From Amphiduros pacificus (lineage: Eukaryota; Annelida; Polychaeta; Phyllodocida; Hesionidae): 64,000 bases of DNA. Position 1 is the first letter of the stretch; every line of letters begins with the position of its first letter. The notes under the pieces were generated by a model. That model worked only from the letters and a program-made list of their open reading frames with translations, was not told where the DNA came from and ran no database searches. The translations under genes and the position numbers were made by a program. The stretch covers positions 28,111,386 to 28,175,385 of the forward strand of contig OX439001.1 of the NCBI GenBank assembly GCA_949316495.1, in the 5' to 3' direction. Below are positions 44,501 through 57,735 of the stretch, piece after piece.

Positions 44501-47500
44501 TTAATGATTAATATTATAAAACAGCCTTCATATAATTGCCTTGTTGTTTTTGAATTTGCAGACAACCTCCATCTGACGGGAAGGGCACGGACAAACAGCA
44601 TCTGAGGGAAGGAGTGCAGACCGCATCCATCTACAAGGTAATATGATACCCAGCCTCCATTTAATGATTAATATTATAAAACAGCCTTCAAATAATTGCC
44701 TTGTTGTTTTTGAATTTGCAGACAACCTCCATCTGACGGGAAGGGCACGGACAAACGGCATCTGAGGGAAGGAGTGCAGACCGCATCCATCTACAAGGTA
44801 ATATGATACCCTGCCTCCATTTAATGATTAATATTATAAAACAGCCTTCAAATAATTGCCTTGTTGTTTTTGAATTTGCAGACAACCTCCATCTGACGGG
44901 AAGGGCACGGACAAACGGCATCTGAGGGAAGGAGTGCAGACCGCATCCATCTACAAGGTAATATGATACCCAGCCTCCATTTAATGATTAATATTATACA
45001 CAGCCTTCATATAATTGCCTTGTTGTTTTTGAATTTGCAGACAACCTCCATCTGACGGGAAGGGCACGGACAAACAGCATCTGAGGGAAGGAGTGCAGAC
45101 CGCATCCATCTACAAGGTAATATGATACCCAGCCTCCATTTAATGATTAATATTATAAAACAGCCTTCAAATAATTGCCTTGTTGTTTTTGAATTTGCAG
45201 ACAACCTCCATCTGACGGGAAGGGCACGGACAAACGGCATCTGAGGGAAGGAGTGCAGACCGCATCCATCTACAAGGTAATATGATACCCAGCCTCCATT
45301 TAATGATTAATATTATACACAGCCTTCATATAATTGCCTTGTTGTTTTTGAATTTGCAGACAACCTCCATCTGACGGGAAGGGCACGGACAAACAGCATC
45401 TGAGGGAAGGAGTGCAGACCGCATCCATCTACAAGGTAATATGATACCCAGCCTCCATTTAATGATTAATATTATAAAACAGCCTTCAAATAATTGCCTT
45501 GTTGTTTTTGAATTTGCAGACAACCTCCATCTGAAGGGAAGGGCACGGACAAAATCTCATGAGTAAGGAGTCAGGTAAAATAAGACATGTGTCAGGTATC
45601 AGGTATTATTTTAAAGGGGCCCCGTTTTAAAGTTGTAATTGTTTGTTGTGTTTTTGTGTATGTTTTCAGACGACCTCCATCTGCCAGGAAGATGGGGTCC
45701 AACGAACGGTAAGATTAACGCTCACAATGTGCATTGTGGCGTTACACCCCTGTGGGTTCGGGGTGGTAGAATAGGCCCAATGTATCTCCTGCATGTTGTA
45801 AGAGGCTAACTAAAAGGGGGTTGCGTCGTTGCGAGAGCTCTGTCCGCGATATTGCCGCCGTATATCAGCCGCCGTGGAGGCTGTCTGTATAATTGCCTTG
45901 TTGTTGTTTTTGAGTTTGCAGACAACCTCCATCTGATGGGAAGCAGCACGGACAAACAGCATCTGAGGGAAGGAGTGCAGACCGCATCCATCTACAAGGT
46001 AATATGATACCCAGCCTCCATTTAATGATTAATATTATACACAGCCTTCATTTAAGTTCACACGCAACCTCTTTGTTCGTGTCAAGTCAGGTTTTCTTTT
46101 TGTTTTTCCAGACAACCTCCATCCAACAGAAAGAGCACGGACAAACAGCATCTGAGGGAAGGAGTGCAGACCGCATCCATCTACAAGGTAATATGATACC
46201 CAGCCTCCATTTAATGATTAATATTATAAAACAGCCTTCAAATAATTGCCTTGTTGTTTTTGAATTTGCAGACAACCTCCATCTGACGGGAAGGGCACGG
46301 ACAAACGGCATCTGAGGGAAGGAGTGCAGACCGCATCCATCTACAAGGTAATATGATACCCAGCCTCCATTTAATGATTAATATTATACACAGCCTTCAT
46401 ATAATTGCCTTGTTGTTTTTGAATTTGCAGACAACCTCCATCTGACGGGAAGGGCACGGACAAACAGCATCTGAGGGAAGGATTGCAGACCGCATCCATC
46501 TACAAGGTAATATGATACCCAGCCTCCATTTAATGATTAATATTATAAAACAGCCTTCAAATAATTGCCTTGTTGTTTTTGAATTTGCAGACAACCTCCA
46601 TCTGACGGGAAGGGCACGGACAAACGGCATCTGAGGGAAGGAGTGCAGACCGCATCCATCTACAAGGTAATATGATACCCAGCCTCCATTTAATGATTAA
46701 TATTATACACAGCCTTCATAAAATTGCCTTGTTGTTTTTGAATTTGCAGACAACCTCCATCTGACGGGAAGGGCACGGACAAACAGCATCTGAGGGAAGG
46801 AGTGCAGACCGCATCCATCTACAAGGTAATATGATACCCTGCCTCCATTTAATGATTAATATTATAAAACAGCCATCAAATAATTGCCTTGTTGTTTTTG
46901 AATTTGCAGACAACCTCCATCTGACGGGAAGGGCACGGACAAACGGCATCTGAGGGAAGGAGTGCAGACCGCATCCATCTACAAGGTAATATGATACCCA
47001 GCCTCCATTTAATGATTAATATTATACACAGCCTTCATATAATTGCCTTGTTGTTTTTGAATTTGCAGACAACCTCCATCTGACGGGAAGGGCACGGACA
47101 AACAGCATCTGAGGGAAGGAGTGCAGACCGCATCCATCTACAAGGTAATATGATACCCAGCCTCCATTTAATGATTAATATTATAAAACAGCCTTCATAT
47201 AATTGCCTTGTTGTTTTTGAATTTGCAGACAACCTCCATCTGACGGGAAGGGCACGGACAAACAGCATCTGAGGGAAGGAGTGCAGACCGCATCCATCTA
47301 CAAGGTAATATGATACCCAGCCTCCATTTAATGATTAATATTATAAAACAGCCTTCAAATAATTGCCTTGTTGTTTTTGAATTTGCAGACAACCTCCATC
47401 TGACGGGAAGGGCACGGACAAACGGCATCTGAGGGAAGGAGTGCAGACCGCATCCATCTACAAGGTAATATGATACCCAGCCTCCATTTAATGATTAATA

Positions 47501-50500
47501 TTATAAAACAGCCTTCATATAATTGCCTTGTTGTTTTTGAATTTGCAGACAACCTCCATCTGACGGGAAGGGCACGGACAAACAGCATCTGAGGGAAGGA
47601 GTGCAGACCGCATCCATCTACAAGGTAATATGATACCCAGCCTCCATTTAATGATTAATATTATAAAACAGCCTTCAAATAATTGCCTTGTTGTTTTTGA
47701 ATTTGCAGACAACCTCCATCTGACGGGAAGGGCACGGACAAACGGCATCTGAGGGAAGGAGTGCAGACCGCATCCATCTACAAGGTAATATGATACCCTG
47801 CCTCCATTTAATGATTAATATTATAAAACAGCCTTCAAATAATTGCCTTGTTGTTTTTGAATTTGCAGACAACCTCCATCTGACGGGAAGGGCACGGACA
47901 AACGGCATCTGAGGGAAGGAGTGCAGACCGCATCCATCTACAAGGTAATATGATACCCTGCCTCCATTTAATGATTAATATTATAAAACAGCCTTCAAAT
48001 AATTGCCTTGTTGTTTTTGAATTTGCAGACAACCTCCATCTGACGGGAAGGGCACGGACAAACGGCATCTGAGGGAAGGAGTGCAGACCGCATCCATCTA
48101 CAAGGTAATATGATACCCAGCCTCCATTTAATGATTAATATTATACACAGCCTTCATATAATTGCCTTGTTGTTTTTGAATTTGCAGACAACCTCCATCT
48201 GACGGGAAGGGCACGGACAAACAGCATCTGAGGGAAGGAGTGCAGACCGCATCCATCTACAAGGTAATATGATACCCAGCCTCCATTTAATGATTAATAT
48301 TATAAAACAGCCTTCAAATAATTGCCTTGTTGTTTTTGAATTTGCAGACAACCTCCATCTGACGGGAAGGGCACGGACAAACGGCATCTGAGGGAAGGAG
48401 TGCAGACCGCATCCATCTACAAGGTAATATGATACCCAGCCTCCATTTAATGATTAATATTATAAAACAGCCTTCATATAATTGCCTTGTTGTTTTTGAA
48501 TTTGCAGACAACCTCCATCTGACGGGAAGGGCACGGACAAACAGCATCTGAGGGAAGGAGTGCAGACCGCATCCATCTACAAGGTAATATGATACCCAGC
48601 CTCCATTTAATGATTAATATTATAAAACAGCCTTCAAATAATTGCCTTGTTGTTTTTGAATTTGCAGACAACCTCCATCTGACGGGAAGGGCACGGACAA
48701 ACGGCATCTGAGGGAAGGAGTGCAGACCGCATCCATCTACAAGGTAATATGATACCCTGCCTCCATTTAATGATTAATATTATAAAACAGCCTTCAAATA
48801 ATTGCCTTGTTGTTTTTGAATTTGCAGACAACCTCCATCTGACGGGAAGGGCACGGACAAACGGCATCTGAGGGAAGGAGTGCAGACCGCATCCATCTAC
48901 AAGGTAATATGATACCCTGCCTCCATTTAATGATTAATATTATAAAACAGCCTTCAAATAATTGCCTTGTTGTTTTTGAATTTGCAGACAACCTCCATCT
49001 GACGGGAAGGGCACGGACAAACGGCATCTGAGGGAAGGAGTGCAGACCGCATCCATCTACAAGGTAATATGATACCCAGCCTCCATTTAATGATTAATAT
49101 TATACACAGCCTTCATATAATTGCCTTGTTGTTTTTGAATTTGCAGACAACCTCCATCTGACGGGAAGGGCACGGACAAACGGCATCTGAGGGAAGGAGT
49201 GCAGACCGCATCCATCTACAAGGTAATATGATACCCAGCCTCCATTTAATGATTAATATTATAAAACAGCCTTCAAATAATTGCCTTGTTGTTTTTGAAT
49301 TTGCAGACAACCTCCATCTGACGGGAAGGGCACGGACAAACGGCATCTGAGGGAAGGAGTGCAGACCGCATCCATCTACAAGGTAATATGATACCCAGCC
49401 TCCATTTAATGATTAATATTATAAAACAGCCTTCATATAATTGCCTTGTTGTTTTTGAATTTGCAGACAACCTCCATCTGACGGGAAGGGCACGGACAAA
49501 CAGCATCTGAGGGAAGGAGTGCAGACCGCATCCATCTACAAGGTAATATGATACCCAGCCTCCATTTAATGATTAATATTATAAAACAGCCTTCAAATAA
49601 TTGCCTTGTTGTTTTTGAATTTGCAGACAACCTCCATCTGACGGGAAGGGCACGGACAAACGGCATCTGAGGGAAGGAGTGCAGACCGCATCCATCTACA
49701 AGGTAATATGATACCCTGCCTCCATTTAATGATTAATATTATAAAACAGCCTTCAAATAATTGCCTTGTTGTTTTTGAATTTGCAGACAACCTCCATCTG
49801 ACGGGAAGGGCACGGACAAACAGCATCTGAGGGAAGGAGTGCAGACCGCATCCATCTACAAGGTAATATGATACCCAGCCTCCATTTAATGATTAATATT
49901 ATAAAACAGCCTTCAAATAATTGCCTTGTTGTTTTTGAATTTGCAGACAACCTCCATCTGAAGGGAAGGGCACGGACAAAATCTCATGAGTAAGGAGTCA
50001 GGTAAAATAAGACATGTGTCAGGTATCAGGTATTATTTTAAAGGGGCCCCGTTTTAAAGTTGTAATTGTTTGTTGTGTTTTTGTGTATGTTTTCAGACGA
50101 CCTCCATCTGCCAGGAAGATGGGGTCCAACGAACGGTAAGATTAACGCTCACAATGTGCATTGTGGCGTTACACCCCTGTGGGTTCGGGGTGGTAGAATA
50201 GGCCCAATGTATCTCCTGCATGTTGTAAGAGGCTAACTAAAAGGGGGTTGCGTCGTTGCGAGAGCTCTGTCCGCGATATTGCCGCCGTATATCAGCCGCC
50301 GTGGAGGCTGTCTGTATAATTGCCTTGTTGTTGTTTTTGAGTTTGCAGACAACCTCCATCTGATGGGAAGCAGCACGGACAAACAGCATCTGAGGGAAGG
50401 AGTGCAGACCGCATCCATCTACAAGGTAATATGATACCCAGCCTCCATTTAATGATTAATATTATACACAGCCTTCATTTAAGTTCACACGCAACCTCTT

Positions 50501-53500
50501 TGTTCGTGTCAAGTCAGGTTTTCTTTTTTTTTTTCCAGACAACCTCCATCTGACGGGAATGGCACGGACAAACAGTATCTGAGGGAAGGAGTGCAGACCG
50601 CATCCATCTACAAGGTAATATGATACCCAGCCTCCATTTAATGATTAATATTATACACGGTCTTCATATAATTGCCTTGTTGTTTTTGAATTTGCAGACA
50701 ACCTCCATCTGACGGGAAGGGCACGGACAAACGGCATCTGAGGGAAGGAGTGCAGACCGCATCCATCTACAAGGTAATATGATACCCAGCCTCCATTTAA
50801 TGATTAATATTATACACAGCCTTCATATAATTGCCTTGTTGTTTTTGAATTTGCAGACAACCTCCATCTGACGGGAAGGGCACGGACAAACAGCATCTGA
50901 GGGAAGGAGTGCAGACCGCATCCATCTACAAGGTAATATGATACCCTGCCTCCATTTAATGATTAATATTATAAAACAGCCTTCAAATAATTGCCTTGTT
51001 GTTTTTGAATTTGCAGACAACCTCCATCTGACGGGAAGGGCACGGACAAACGGCATCTGAGGGAAGGAGTGCAGACCGCATCCATCTACAAGGTAATATG
51101 ATACCCAGCCTCCATTTAATGATTAATATTATACACAGCCTTCATATAATTGCCTTGTTGTTTTTGAATTTGCAGACAACCTCCATCTGACGGGAAGGGC
51201 ACGGACAAACAGCATCTGAGGGAAGGAGTGCAGACCGCATCCATCTACAAGGTAATATGATACCCAGCCTCCATTTTAATGATTAATATTATACATAGCC
51301 TTCATTTAAGTTCACACGCAACCTCTTTGTTCGTGTCAAGTCAGGTTTTCTTTTTGTTTTTCCAGACAACCTCCATCCGACGGAAAGAGCACGGACAAAA
51401 TCTCATGAGTAAGGAGTCAGGTAAAATAAGACATGTGTCAGGTATCAGGTATTATTTTAAAGGGGCCCCGTTTTAAAGTTGTAATTGTTTGTTGTGTTTT
51501 TGTGTATGTTTTCAGACGACCTCCATCTGCCAGGAAGATGGGGTCCAACGAACGGTAAGATTAACGCTCACAATGTGCATTGTGGCGTTACACCCCTGTG
51601 GGTTCGGGGTGGTAGAATAGGCCCAATGTATCTCCTGCATGTTGTAAGAGGCTAACTAAAAGGGGGTTGCGTCGTTGCGAGAGCTCTGTCCGCGATATTG
51701 CCGCCGTATATCAGCCGCCGTGGAGGCTGTCTGTATAATTGCCTTGTTGTTGTTTTTGAGTTTGCAGACAACCTCCATCTGACGGGAAGGGCACGGACAA
51801 ACAGCATCTGAGGGAAGGATTGCAGACCGCATCCATCTACAAGGTAATATGATACCCAGCCTCCATTTAATGATTAATATTATAAAACAGCCTTCAAATA
51901 ATTGCCTTGTTGTTTTTGAATTTGCAGACAACCTCCATCTGACGGGAAGGGCACGGACAAACGGCATCTGAGGGAAGGAGTGCAGACCGCATCCATCTAC
52001 AAGGTAATATGATACCCAGCCTCCATTTAATGATTAATATTATACACAGCCTTCATAAAATTGCCTTGTTGTTTTTGAATTTGCAGACAACCTCCATCTG
52101 ACGGGAAGGGCACGGACAAACAGCATCTGAGGGAAGGAGTGCAGACCGCATCCATCTACAAGGTAATATGATACCCTGCCTCCATTTAATGATTAATATT
52201 ATAAAACAGCCATCAAATAATTGCCTTGTTGTTTTTGAATTTGCAGACAACCTCCATCTGACGGGAAGGGCACGGACAAACGGCATCTGAGGGAAGGAGT
52301 GCAGACCGCATCCATCTACAAGGTAATATGATACCCAGCCTCCATTTAATGATTAATATTATAAAACAGCCTTCATATAATTGCCTTGTTGTTTTTGAAT
52401 TTGCAGACAACCTCCATCTGACGGGAAGGGCACGGACAAACAGCATCTGAGGGAAGGAGTGCAGACCGCATCCATCTACAAGGTAATATGATACCCAGCC
52501 TCCATTTAATGATTAATATTATAAAACAGCCTTCAAATAATTGCCTTGTTGTTTTTGAATTTGCAGACAACCTCCATCTGACGGGAAGGGCACGGACAAA
52601 CGGCATCTGAGGGAAGGAGTGCAGACCGCATCCATCTACAAGGTAATATGATACCCTGCCTCCATTTAATGATTAATATTATAAAACAGCCTTCAAATAA
52701 TTGCCTTGTTGTTTTTGAATTTGCAGACAACCTCCATCTGACGGGAAGGGCACGGACAAACGGCATCTGAGGGAAGGAGTGCAGACCGCATCCATCTACA
52801 AGGTAATATGATACCCAGCCTCCATTTAATGATTAATATTATACACAGCCTTCATATAATTGCCTTGTTGTTTTTGAATTTGCAGACAACCTCCATCTGA
52901 CGGGAAGGGCACGGACAAACAGCATCTGAGGGAAGGAGTGCAGACCGCATCCATCTACAAGGTAATATGATACCCAGCCTCCATTTAATGATTAATATTA
53001 TAAAACAGCCTTCAAATAATTGCCTTGTTGTTTTTGAATTTGCAGACAACCTCCATCTGACGGGAAGGGCACGGACAAACGGCATCTGAGGGAAGGAGTG
53101 CAGACCGCATCCATCTACAAGGTAATATGATACCCAGCCTCCATTTAATGATTAATATTATACACAGCCTTCATATAATTGCCTTGTTGTTTTTGAATTT
53201 GCAGACAACCTCCATCTGACGGGAAGGGCACAGACAAACAGCATCTGAGGGAAGGAGTGCAGATTGCATCCATCTACAAGGTAATATGATACCCAGCCTC
53301 CATTTAATGATTAATATTATACACAGCCTTCATATAATTGCCTTGTTGTTTTTGAATTTGCAGACAACCTCCATCTGACGGGAAGGGCTAGGACAAACAG
53401 CATCTGAGGGAAGGAGTGCAGACCGCATCCATCTACAAGGTAATATGATACCCAGCCTCCATTTAATGATTAATATTATAAAACAGCCTTCAAATAATTG

Positions 53501-54986
53501 CCTTGTTGTTTTTGAATTTGCAGACAACCTCCATCTGACGGGAAGGGCTAGGACAAACAGCATCTGAGGGAAGGAGTGCAGACCGCATCCATCTACAAGG
53601 TAATATGATACCCAGCCTCCATTTTAATGATTAATATTATACATAGCCTTCATTTAAGTTCACACGCAACCTCTTTGTTCGTGTCAAGTCAGGTTTTCTT
53701 TTTGTTTTTCCAGACAACCTCCATCCGACGGAAAGAGCACGGACAAAATCTCATGAGTAAGGAGTCAGGTAAAATAAGACATGTGTCAGGTATCAGGTAT
53801 TATTTTAAAGGGGCCCCGTTTTAAAGTTGTAATTGTTTGTTGTGTTTTTGTGTATGTTTTCAGACGACCTCCATCTGCCAGGAAGATGGGGTCCAACGAA
53901 CGGTAAGATTAACGCTCACAATGTGCATTGTGGCGTTACACCCCTGTGGGTTCGGGGTGGTAGAATAGGCCCAATGTATCTCCTGCATGTTGTAAGAGGC
54001 TAACTAAAAGGGGGTTGCGTCGTTGCGAGAGCTCTGTCCGCGATATTGCCGCCGTATATCAGCCGCCGTGGAGGCTGTCTGTATAATTGCCTTGTTGTTG
54101 TTTTTGAGTTTGCAGACAACCTCCATCTGACGGGAAGCAGCACGGACAAACAGCATCTGAGGGAAGGAGTGCGGACCGCATCCATCTACAAGGTAATATG
54201 ATACCCAGCCTCCATTTAATGATTAATATTATACACAGCCTTCATTTAAGTTCACACGCAACCTCTTTGTTCGTGTCAAGTCAGGTTTTCTTTTTTTTTT
54301 TCCAGACAACCTCCATCTGACGGGAATGGCACGGACAAACAGTATCTGAGGGAAGGAGTGCAGACCGCATCCATCTACAAGGTAATATGATACCCAGCCT
54401 CCATTTAATGATTAATATTATACACGGTCTTCATATAATTGCCTTGTTGTTTTTGAATTTGCAGACAACCTCCATCTGACGGGAAGGGCACGGACAAACG
54501 GCATCTGAGGGAAGGAGTGCAGACCGCATCCATCTACAAGGTAATATGATACCCAGCCTCCATTTAATGATTAATATTATACACAGCCTTCATATAATTG
54601 CCTTGTTGTTTTTGAATTTGCAGACAACCTCCATCTGACGGGAAGGGCACGGACAAACAGCATCTGAGGGAAGGAGTGCAGACCGCATCCATCTACAAGG
54701 TAATATGATACCCTGCCTCCATTTAATGATTAATATTATAAAACAGCCTTCAAATAATTGCCTTGTTGTTTTTGAATTTGCAGACAACCTCCATCTGACG
54801 GGAAGGGCACGGACAAACGGCATCTGAGGGAAGGAGTGCAGACCGCATCCATCTACAAGGTAATATGATACCCAGCCTCCATTTAATGATTAATATTATA
54901 CACAGCCTTCATATAATTGCCTTGTTGTTTTTGAATTTGCAGACAACCTCCATCTGACGGGAAGGGCACGGACAAACAGCATCTGA

Positions 54987-56237
54987 GGGAAGGAGTGCAG
55001 ACCGCATCCATCTACAAGGTCAACACATGGAAAGGAGAAGTGCAATATATGTGAAAAGACAGTAGGTGATAGAGATAAGGCACTGGAGTGTGGATGGTGC
55101 AGTGTGTCGCAACATGTAAAATGCTTGAATCTAGCAGACAGGGACTACAAAGTATTGGGGAAAAGTACCAATGTTAAATGGTTCTGCGACAGATGTGACC
55201 CCACAGTAATGACGACACTAAAGTTTATGAGAGAAGTGAAAGACAAACAGCATGATATGGAAGCAAGAATGGAAGTAGTGGAAAAAGCAGTTGAAACCAC
55301 TGAGGCTAAACAAAATGAAACTGAAGAAAAAGTGGTAGAAGTGGAAAAAAGGCAAGATGAAGAGAAGAGGAAAATAGAAGCTCTTGATGAGGGAATTGCA
55401 AAAGTGAAGGAGGAAACTATGAAGAAAATTGATGAGCTGGATCAACAAGTGCAGGATTCTAAAAAGGAAACAGACAAATCGGTGGGGAAAATTGAAAAGA
55501 GATTACAGGAAATGGATGATACAATGGATAGAGTAATTGAGATGAAAATACAGGATGCTAGAGAGGAAGCAAAAGAGCGTGAGAAAAGAGTAAAGAACCT
55601 GATGATATATAATGTAGCTGAAAGCAGGGAAAAGGAAGGAGAAGAAAGGAAAGACTATGACAATAAAAGAGTGGAGAAGATAATGGAGATTTTGAAGGTT
55701 GACGAGGCAGGAGTTAACCAGGTCATAAAAATAGGAAAATATGATGAGAAAAGACCCGTTGATAAGCCCAGGCCCATTAGAATAAGGGTAGAGGCAGAAA
55801 GAAAGAAATTTGAAATCCTGAAGAAAGCTAACCAAATTAAGCAGAATGAAGAGGTGGAATACCAGAGAATAGTGATAACAACGGACAAGACAGTAAAAGA
55901 GAGGAAAGAAGACCAAATACTCAGAGACGAGCTAAAGAGGAGGAAGGAAAATGGTGAGACAGATGTAATAATAAGAAGAGGAAAAATAGTGAAGAGGGTG
56001 GTGGAAAGGAATATTAATAAAGAGGAACAACAAGACAAAGAAGGAAATATGGAAAAGGATGAGGATGAACATGGTGTTGAAGGAAATGAGGAAAATATTG
56101 AAGGAAGAGGACAGCAAAAAGATGAGGGAAGAGGAGAGGTTGAGAACAGATCAGTGATGACACCACACAGAGCCCAGAGTGCGGTCCCTTTAGGTCCAAC
56201 AGGAAGGGGGAGAGGCAGGACCCCACACAAAGACTAG
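54987..56237 (+). CDS. LINE ORF1 protein, PHD finger and coiled coil
   Basis: The open frame is 416 codons and begins after a TGA inside the last 76-bp block; no ATG precedes the zinc finger, so the natural start is unknown. A C4HC3 PHD-like finger has Cys codons at 55041, 55050, 55089 and 55098, His at 55113, and Cys at 55122, 55185 and 55194. A Lys/Glu-rich coiled coil follows (about codons 85-200). Next is an RNA-binding-like segment (RVKNLMIYNVAESREKEGE, KPRPIRIRVEAERKKFEILK), then a charged tail ending GRGRGRTPHKD. In LINEs such ORF1 proteins bind element RNA. ORF2 begins 26 bp after the stop. Confidence 0.8.
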   Translation, partial: GKECRPHPSTRSTHGKEKCNICEKTVGDRDKALECGWCSVSQHVKCLNLADRDYKVLGKSTNVKWFCDRCDPTVMTTLKFMREVKDKQHDMEARMEVVEKAVETTEAKQNETEEKVVEVEKRQDEEKRKIEALDEGIAKVKEETMKKIDELDQQVQDSKKETDKSVGKIEKRLQEMDDTMDRVIEMKIQDAREEAKEREKRVKNLMIYNVAESREKEGEERKDYDNKRVEKIMEILKVDEAGVNQVIKIGKYDEKRPVDKPRPIRIRVEAERKKFEILKKANQIKQNEEVEYQRIVITTDKTVKERKEDQILRDELKRRKENGETDVIIRRGKIVKRVVERNINKEEQQDKEGNMEKDEDEHGVEGNEENIEGRGQQKDEGRGEVENRSVMTPHRAQSAVPLGPTGRGRGRTPHKD

Positions 56238-56580
56238 AGTCAGGAACTAGACAAAAGGATGGAATGATGACAAATCAGAAAGCTACAATGGACAATGTCA
56301 GTGATTATGTCTTAAACTTCTACTATGCAAATGCACAAAGCATAAACAACAAGTGGAAAGGAATATTAATAAAGAGGAACAACAAGACAAAGAAGGAAAT
56401 ATGGAAAAGGATGAGGATGAACATGGTGTTGAAGGAAATGAGGAAAATATTGAAGGAAGAGGACAGCAAAAAGATGAGGGAAGAGGAGAGGTTGAGAACA
56501 GATCAGTGATGACACCAGTGGGAAACAGTCATAGGACTGATTAAAAGTCCATTAAACTGATACTGATACTGATACTGAAG
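55019..56580 (+). mobile_element. CR1/Jockey-type LINE, copy 1, internally deleted
   Basis: The element starts at GTCAACACATGG, directly after the final CTACAAG of a 76-bp block. It ends with a short-repeat tail (ACTGATACTGATACTGATAC, then TGAAG), directly before the cassette intron GTAATATG. It keeps ORF1 and the first ~30 codons of ORF2 (56264 onward, YYANAQSINNK). At about 56352 it then jumps back into ORF1-like sequence and goes to the 3' end. The reverse transcriptase is absent. PHD-containing ORF1, an APE-type ORF2 start and a microsatellite-like 3' tail fit the CR1/Jockey group; the clade is not resolved. Confidence 0.85.
56264..56509 (+). pseudogene. Remnant of LINE ORF2 start joined to ORF1 sequence
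   Basis: Begins MMTNQKATMDNVSDYVLN and keeps the endonuclease start YYANAQSINNK. At about 56352 the sequence switches to the ORF1 3' region, read here in a different frame. The two parental sequences share only GT at the join. No catalytic domain remains. The same remnant recurs at 62171-62362. Confidence 0.75.
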
Positions 56581-57058
56581 GTAATATGATACCCAGCTTC
56601 CATTTAATGATTAATATTATAAAACAGCCTTCAAATAATTGCCTTGTTGTTTTTGAATTTGCAGACAACCTCCATCTGACGGGAAGGGCACGGACAAACA
56701 GCATCTGAGGGAAGGAGTGCAGACCGCATCCATCTACAAGGTAATATGATACCCAGCCTCCATTTAATGATTAATATTATACACAGCCTTCATATAATTG
56801 CCTTGTTGTTTTTGAATTTGCAGACAACCTCCATCTGACGGGAAGGGCACGGACAAACGGCATCTGAGGGAAGGAGTGCAGACCGCATCCATCTACAAGG
56901 TAATATGATACCCAGCCTCCATTTAATGATTAATATTATACACAGCCTTCATATAATTGCCTTGTTGTTTTTGAATTTGCAGACAACCTCCATCTGACGG
57001 GAAGGGCACGGACAAACAGCATCTGAGGGAAGGAGTGCAGACCGCATCCATCTACAAG
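56581..57058 (+). repeat. Three cassette units between LINE copies 1 and 2
   Basis: Starts with the cassette intron GTAATATG, directly after the LINE tail, and carries three 76-bp blocks with their splice-like borders. The third block runs straight into LINE copy 2. The arrangement is the same as in 62488-62965. Confidence 0.9.
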
Positions 57059-57735
57059 GTCAACACATGGAAAGGAGAAGTGCAATATATGTGAAAAGAC
57101 AGTAGGTGATAGAGATAAGGCACTGGAGTGTGGATGGTGCAGTGTGTCGCAACATGTAAAATGCTTGAATCTAGCAGACAGGGACTACAAAGTATTGGGG
57201 AAAAGTACCAATGTTAAATGGTTCTGCGACAGATGTGACCCCACAGTAATGACGACACTAAAGTTTATGAGAGAAGTGAAAGACAAACAGCATGATATGG
57301 AAGCAAGAATGGAAGTAGTGGAAAAAGCAGTTGAAACCACTGAGGCTAAACAAAATGAAACTGAAGAAAAAGTGGTAGAAGTGGAAAAAAGGCAAGATGA
57401 AGAGAAGAGGAAAATAGAAGCTCTTGATGAGGGAATTGCAAAAGTGAAGGAGGAAACTATGAAGAAAATTGATGAGCTGGATCAACAAGTGCAGGATTCT
57501 AAAAAGGAAACAGACAAATCGGTGGGGAAAATTGAAAAGAGATTACAGGAAATGGATGATACAATGGATAGAGTAATTGAGATGAAAATACAGGATGCTA
57601 GAGAGGAAGAAAAAGAGCGTGAGAAAAGAGTAAAGAACCTGATGATATATAATGTAGCTGAAAGCAGGGAAAAGGAAGGAGAAGAAAGGAAAGACTATGA
57701 CAATAAAAGAGTGGAGAAGATAATGGAGATTTTGA
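57027..57735 (+). pseudogene. LINE ORF1 5' part, interrupted by SINE
   Basis: Same PHD finger and coiled coil as 54987-56237, with one visible Ala-to-Glu change in the coiled coil (EEEKERE for EEAKERE). The frame is broken by the SINE at 57736 and its 3' part resumes at 58053. Confidence 0.85.

Larger units (their letters stand above)
39488..55018 (+). repeat. Tandem array of ~80 exon-like 76-bp cassettes
   Basis: Each ~160-bp unit has a 76-bp block (ACAACCTCCATCTGACGGGA ... ATCCATCTACAAG) preceded by a pyrimidine-rich acceptor (TTGTTTTTGAATTTGCAG) and followed by donor GTAATATG. The intron is about 84 bp. Some units have a longer intron of different sequence ending TTTTTGTTTTTCCAG. The first block is 39488-39563. 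Only one frame of the block is open throughout (QPPSDGKG ... TASIYK). The block is 25 codons plus one base, so joining two blocks moves the second into a frame with TGA. A repeated protein domain is therefore unlikely, and a spliced non-coding RNA is possible. Minus-strand frames of 77 codons that recur every 160 bp are shadows. No family was recognised. Confidence 0.9.

Noticed and set aside
40151-54823. Repeated minus-strand 77-codon ORF (MPFVRALPVRW...)
   Set aside because: It recurs every 160 bp, spans the splice-like borders on the opposite strand and changes at intron variants. It is a shadow of the cassette array.
39488-55018. CRISPR-like regular repeat and spacer pattern
   Set aside because: The spacers between blocks are themselves repeated, the unit is far too long, and the window is clearly eukaryotic.
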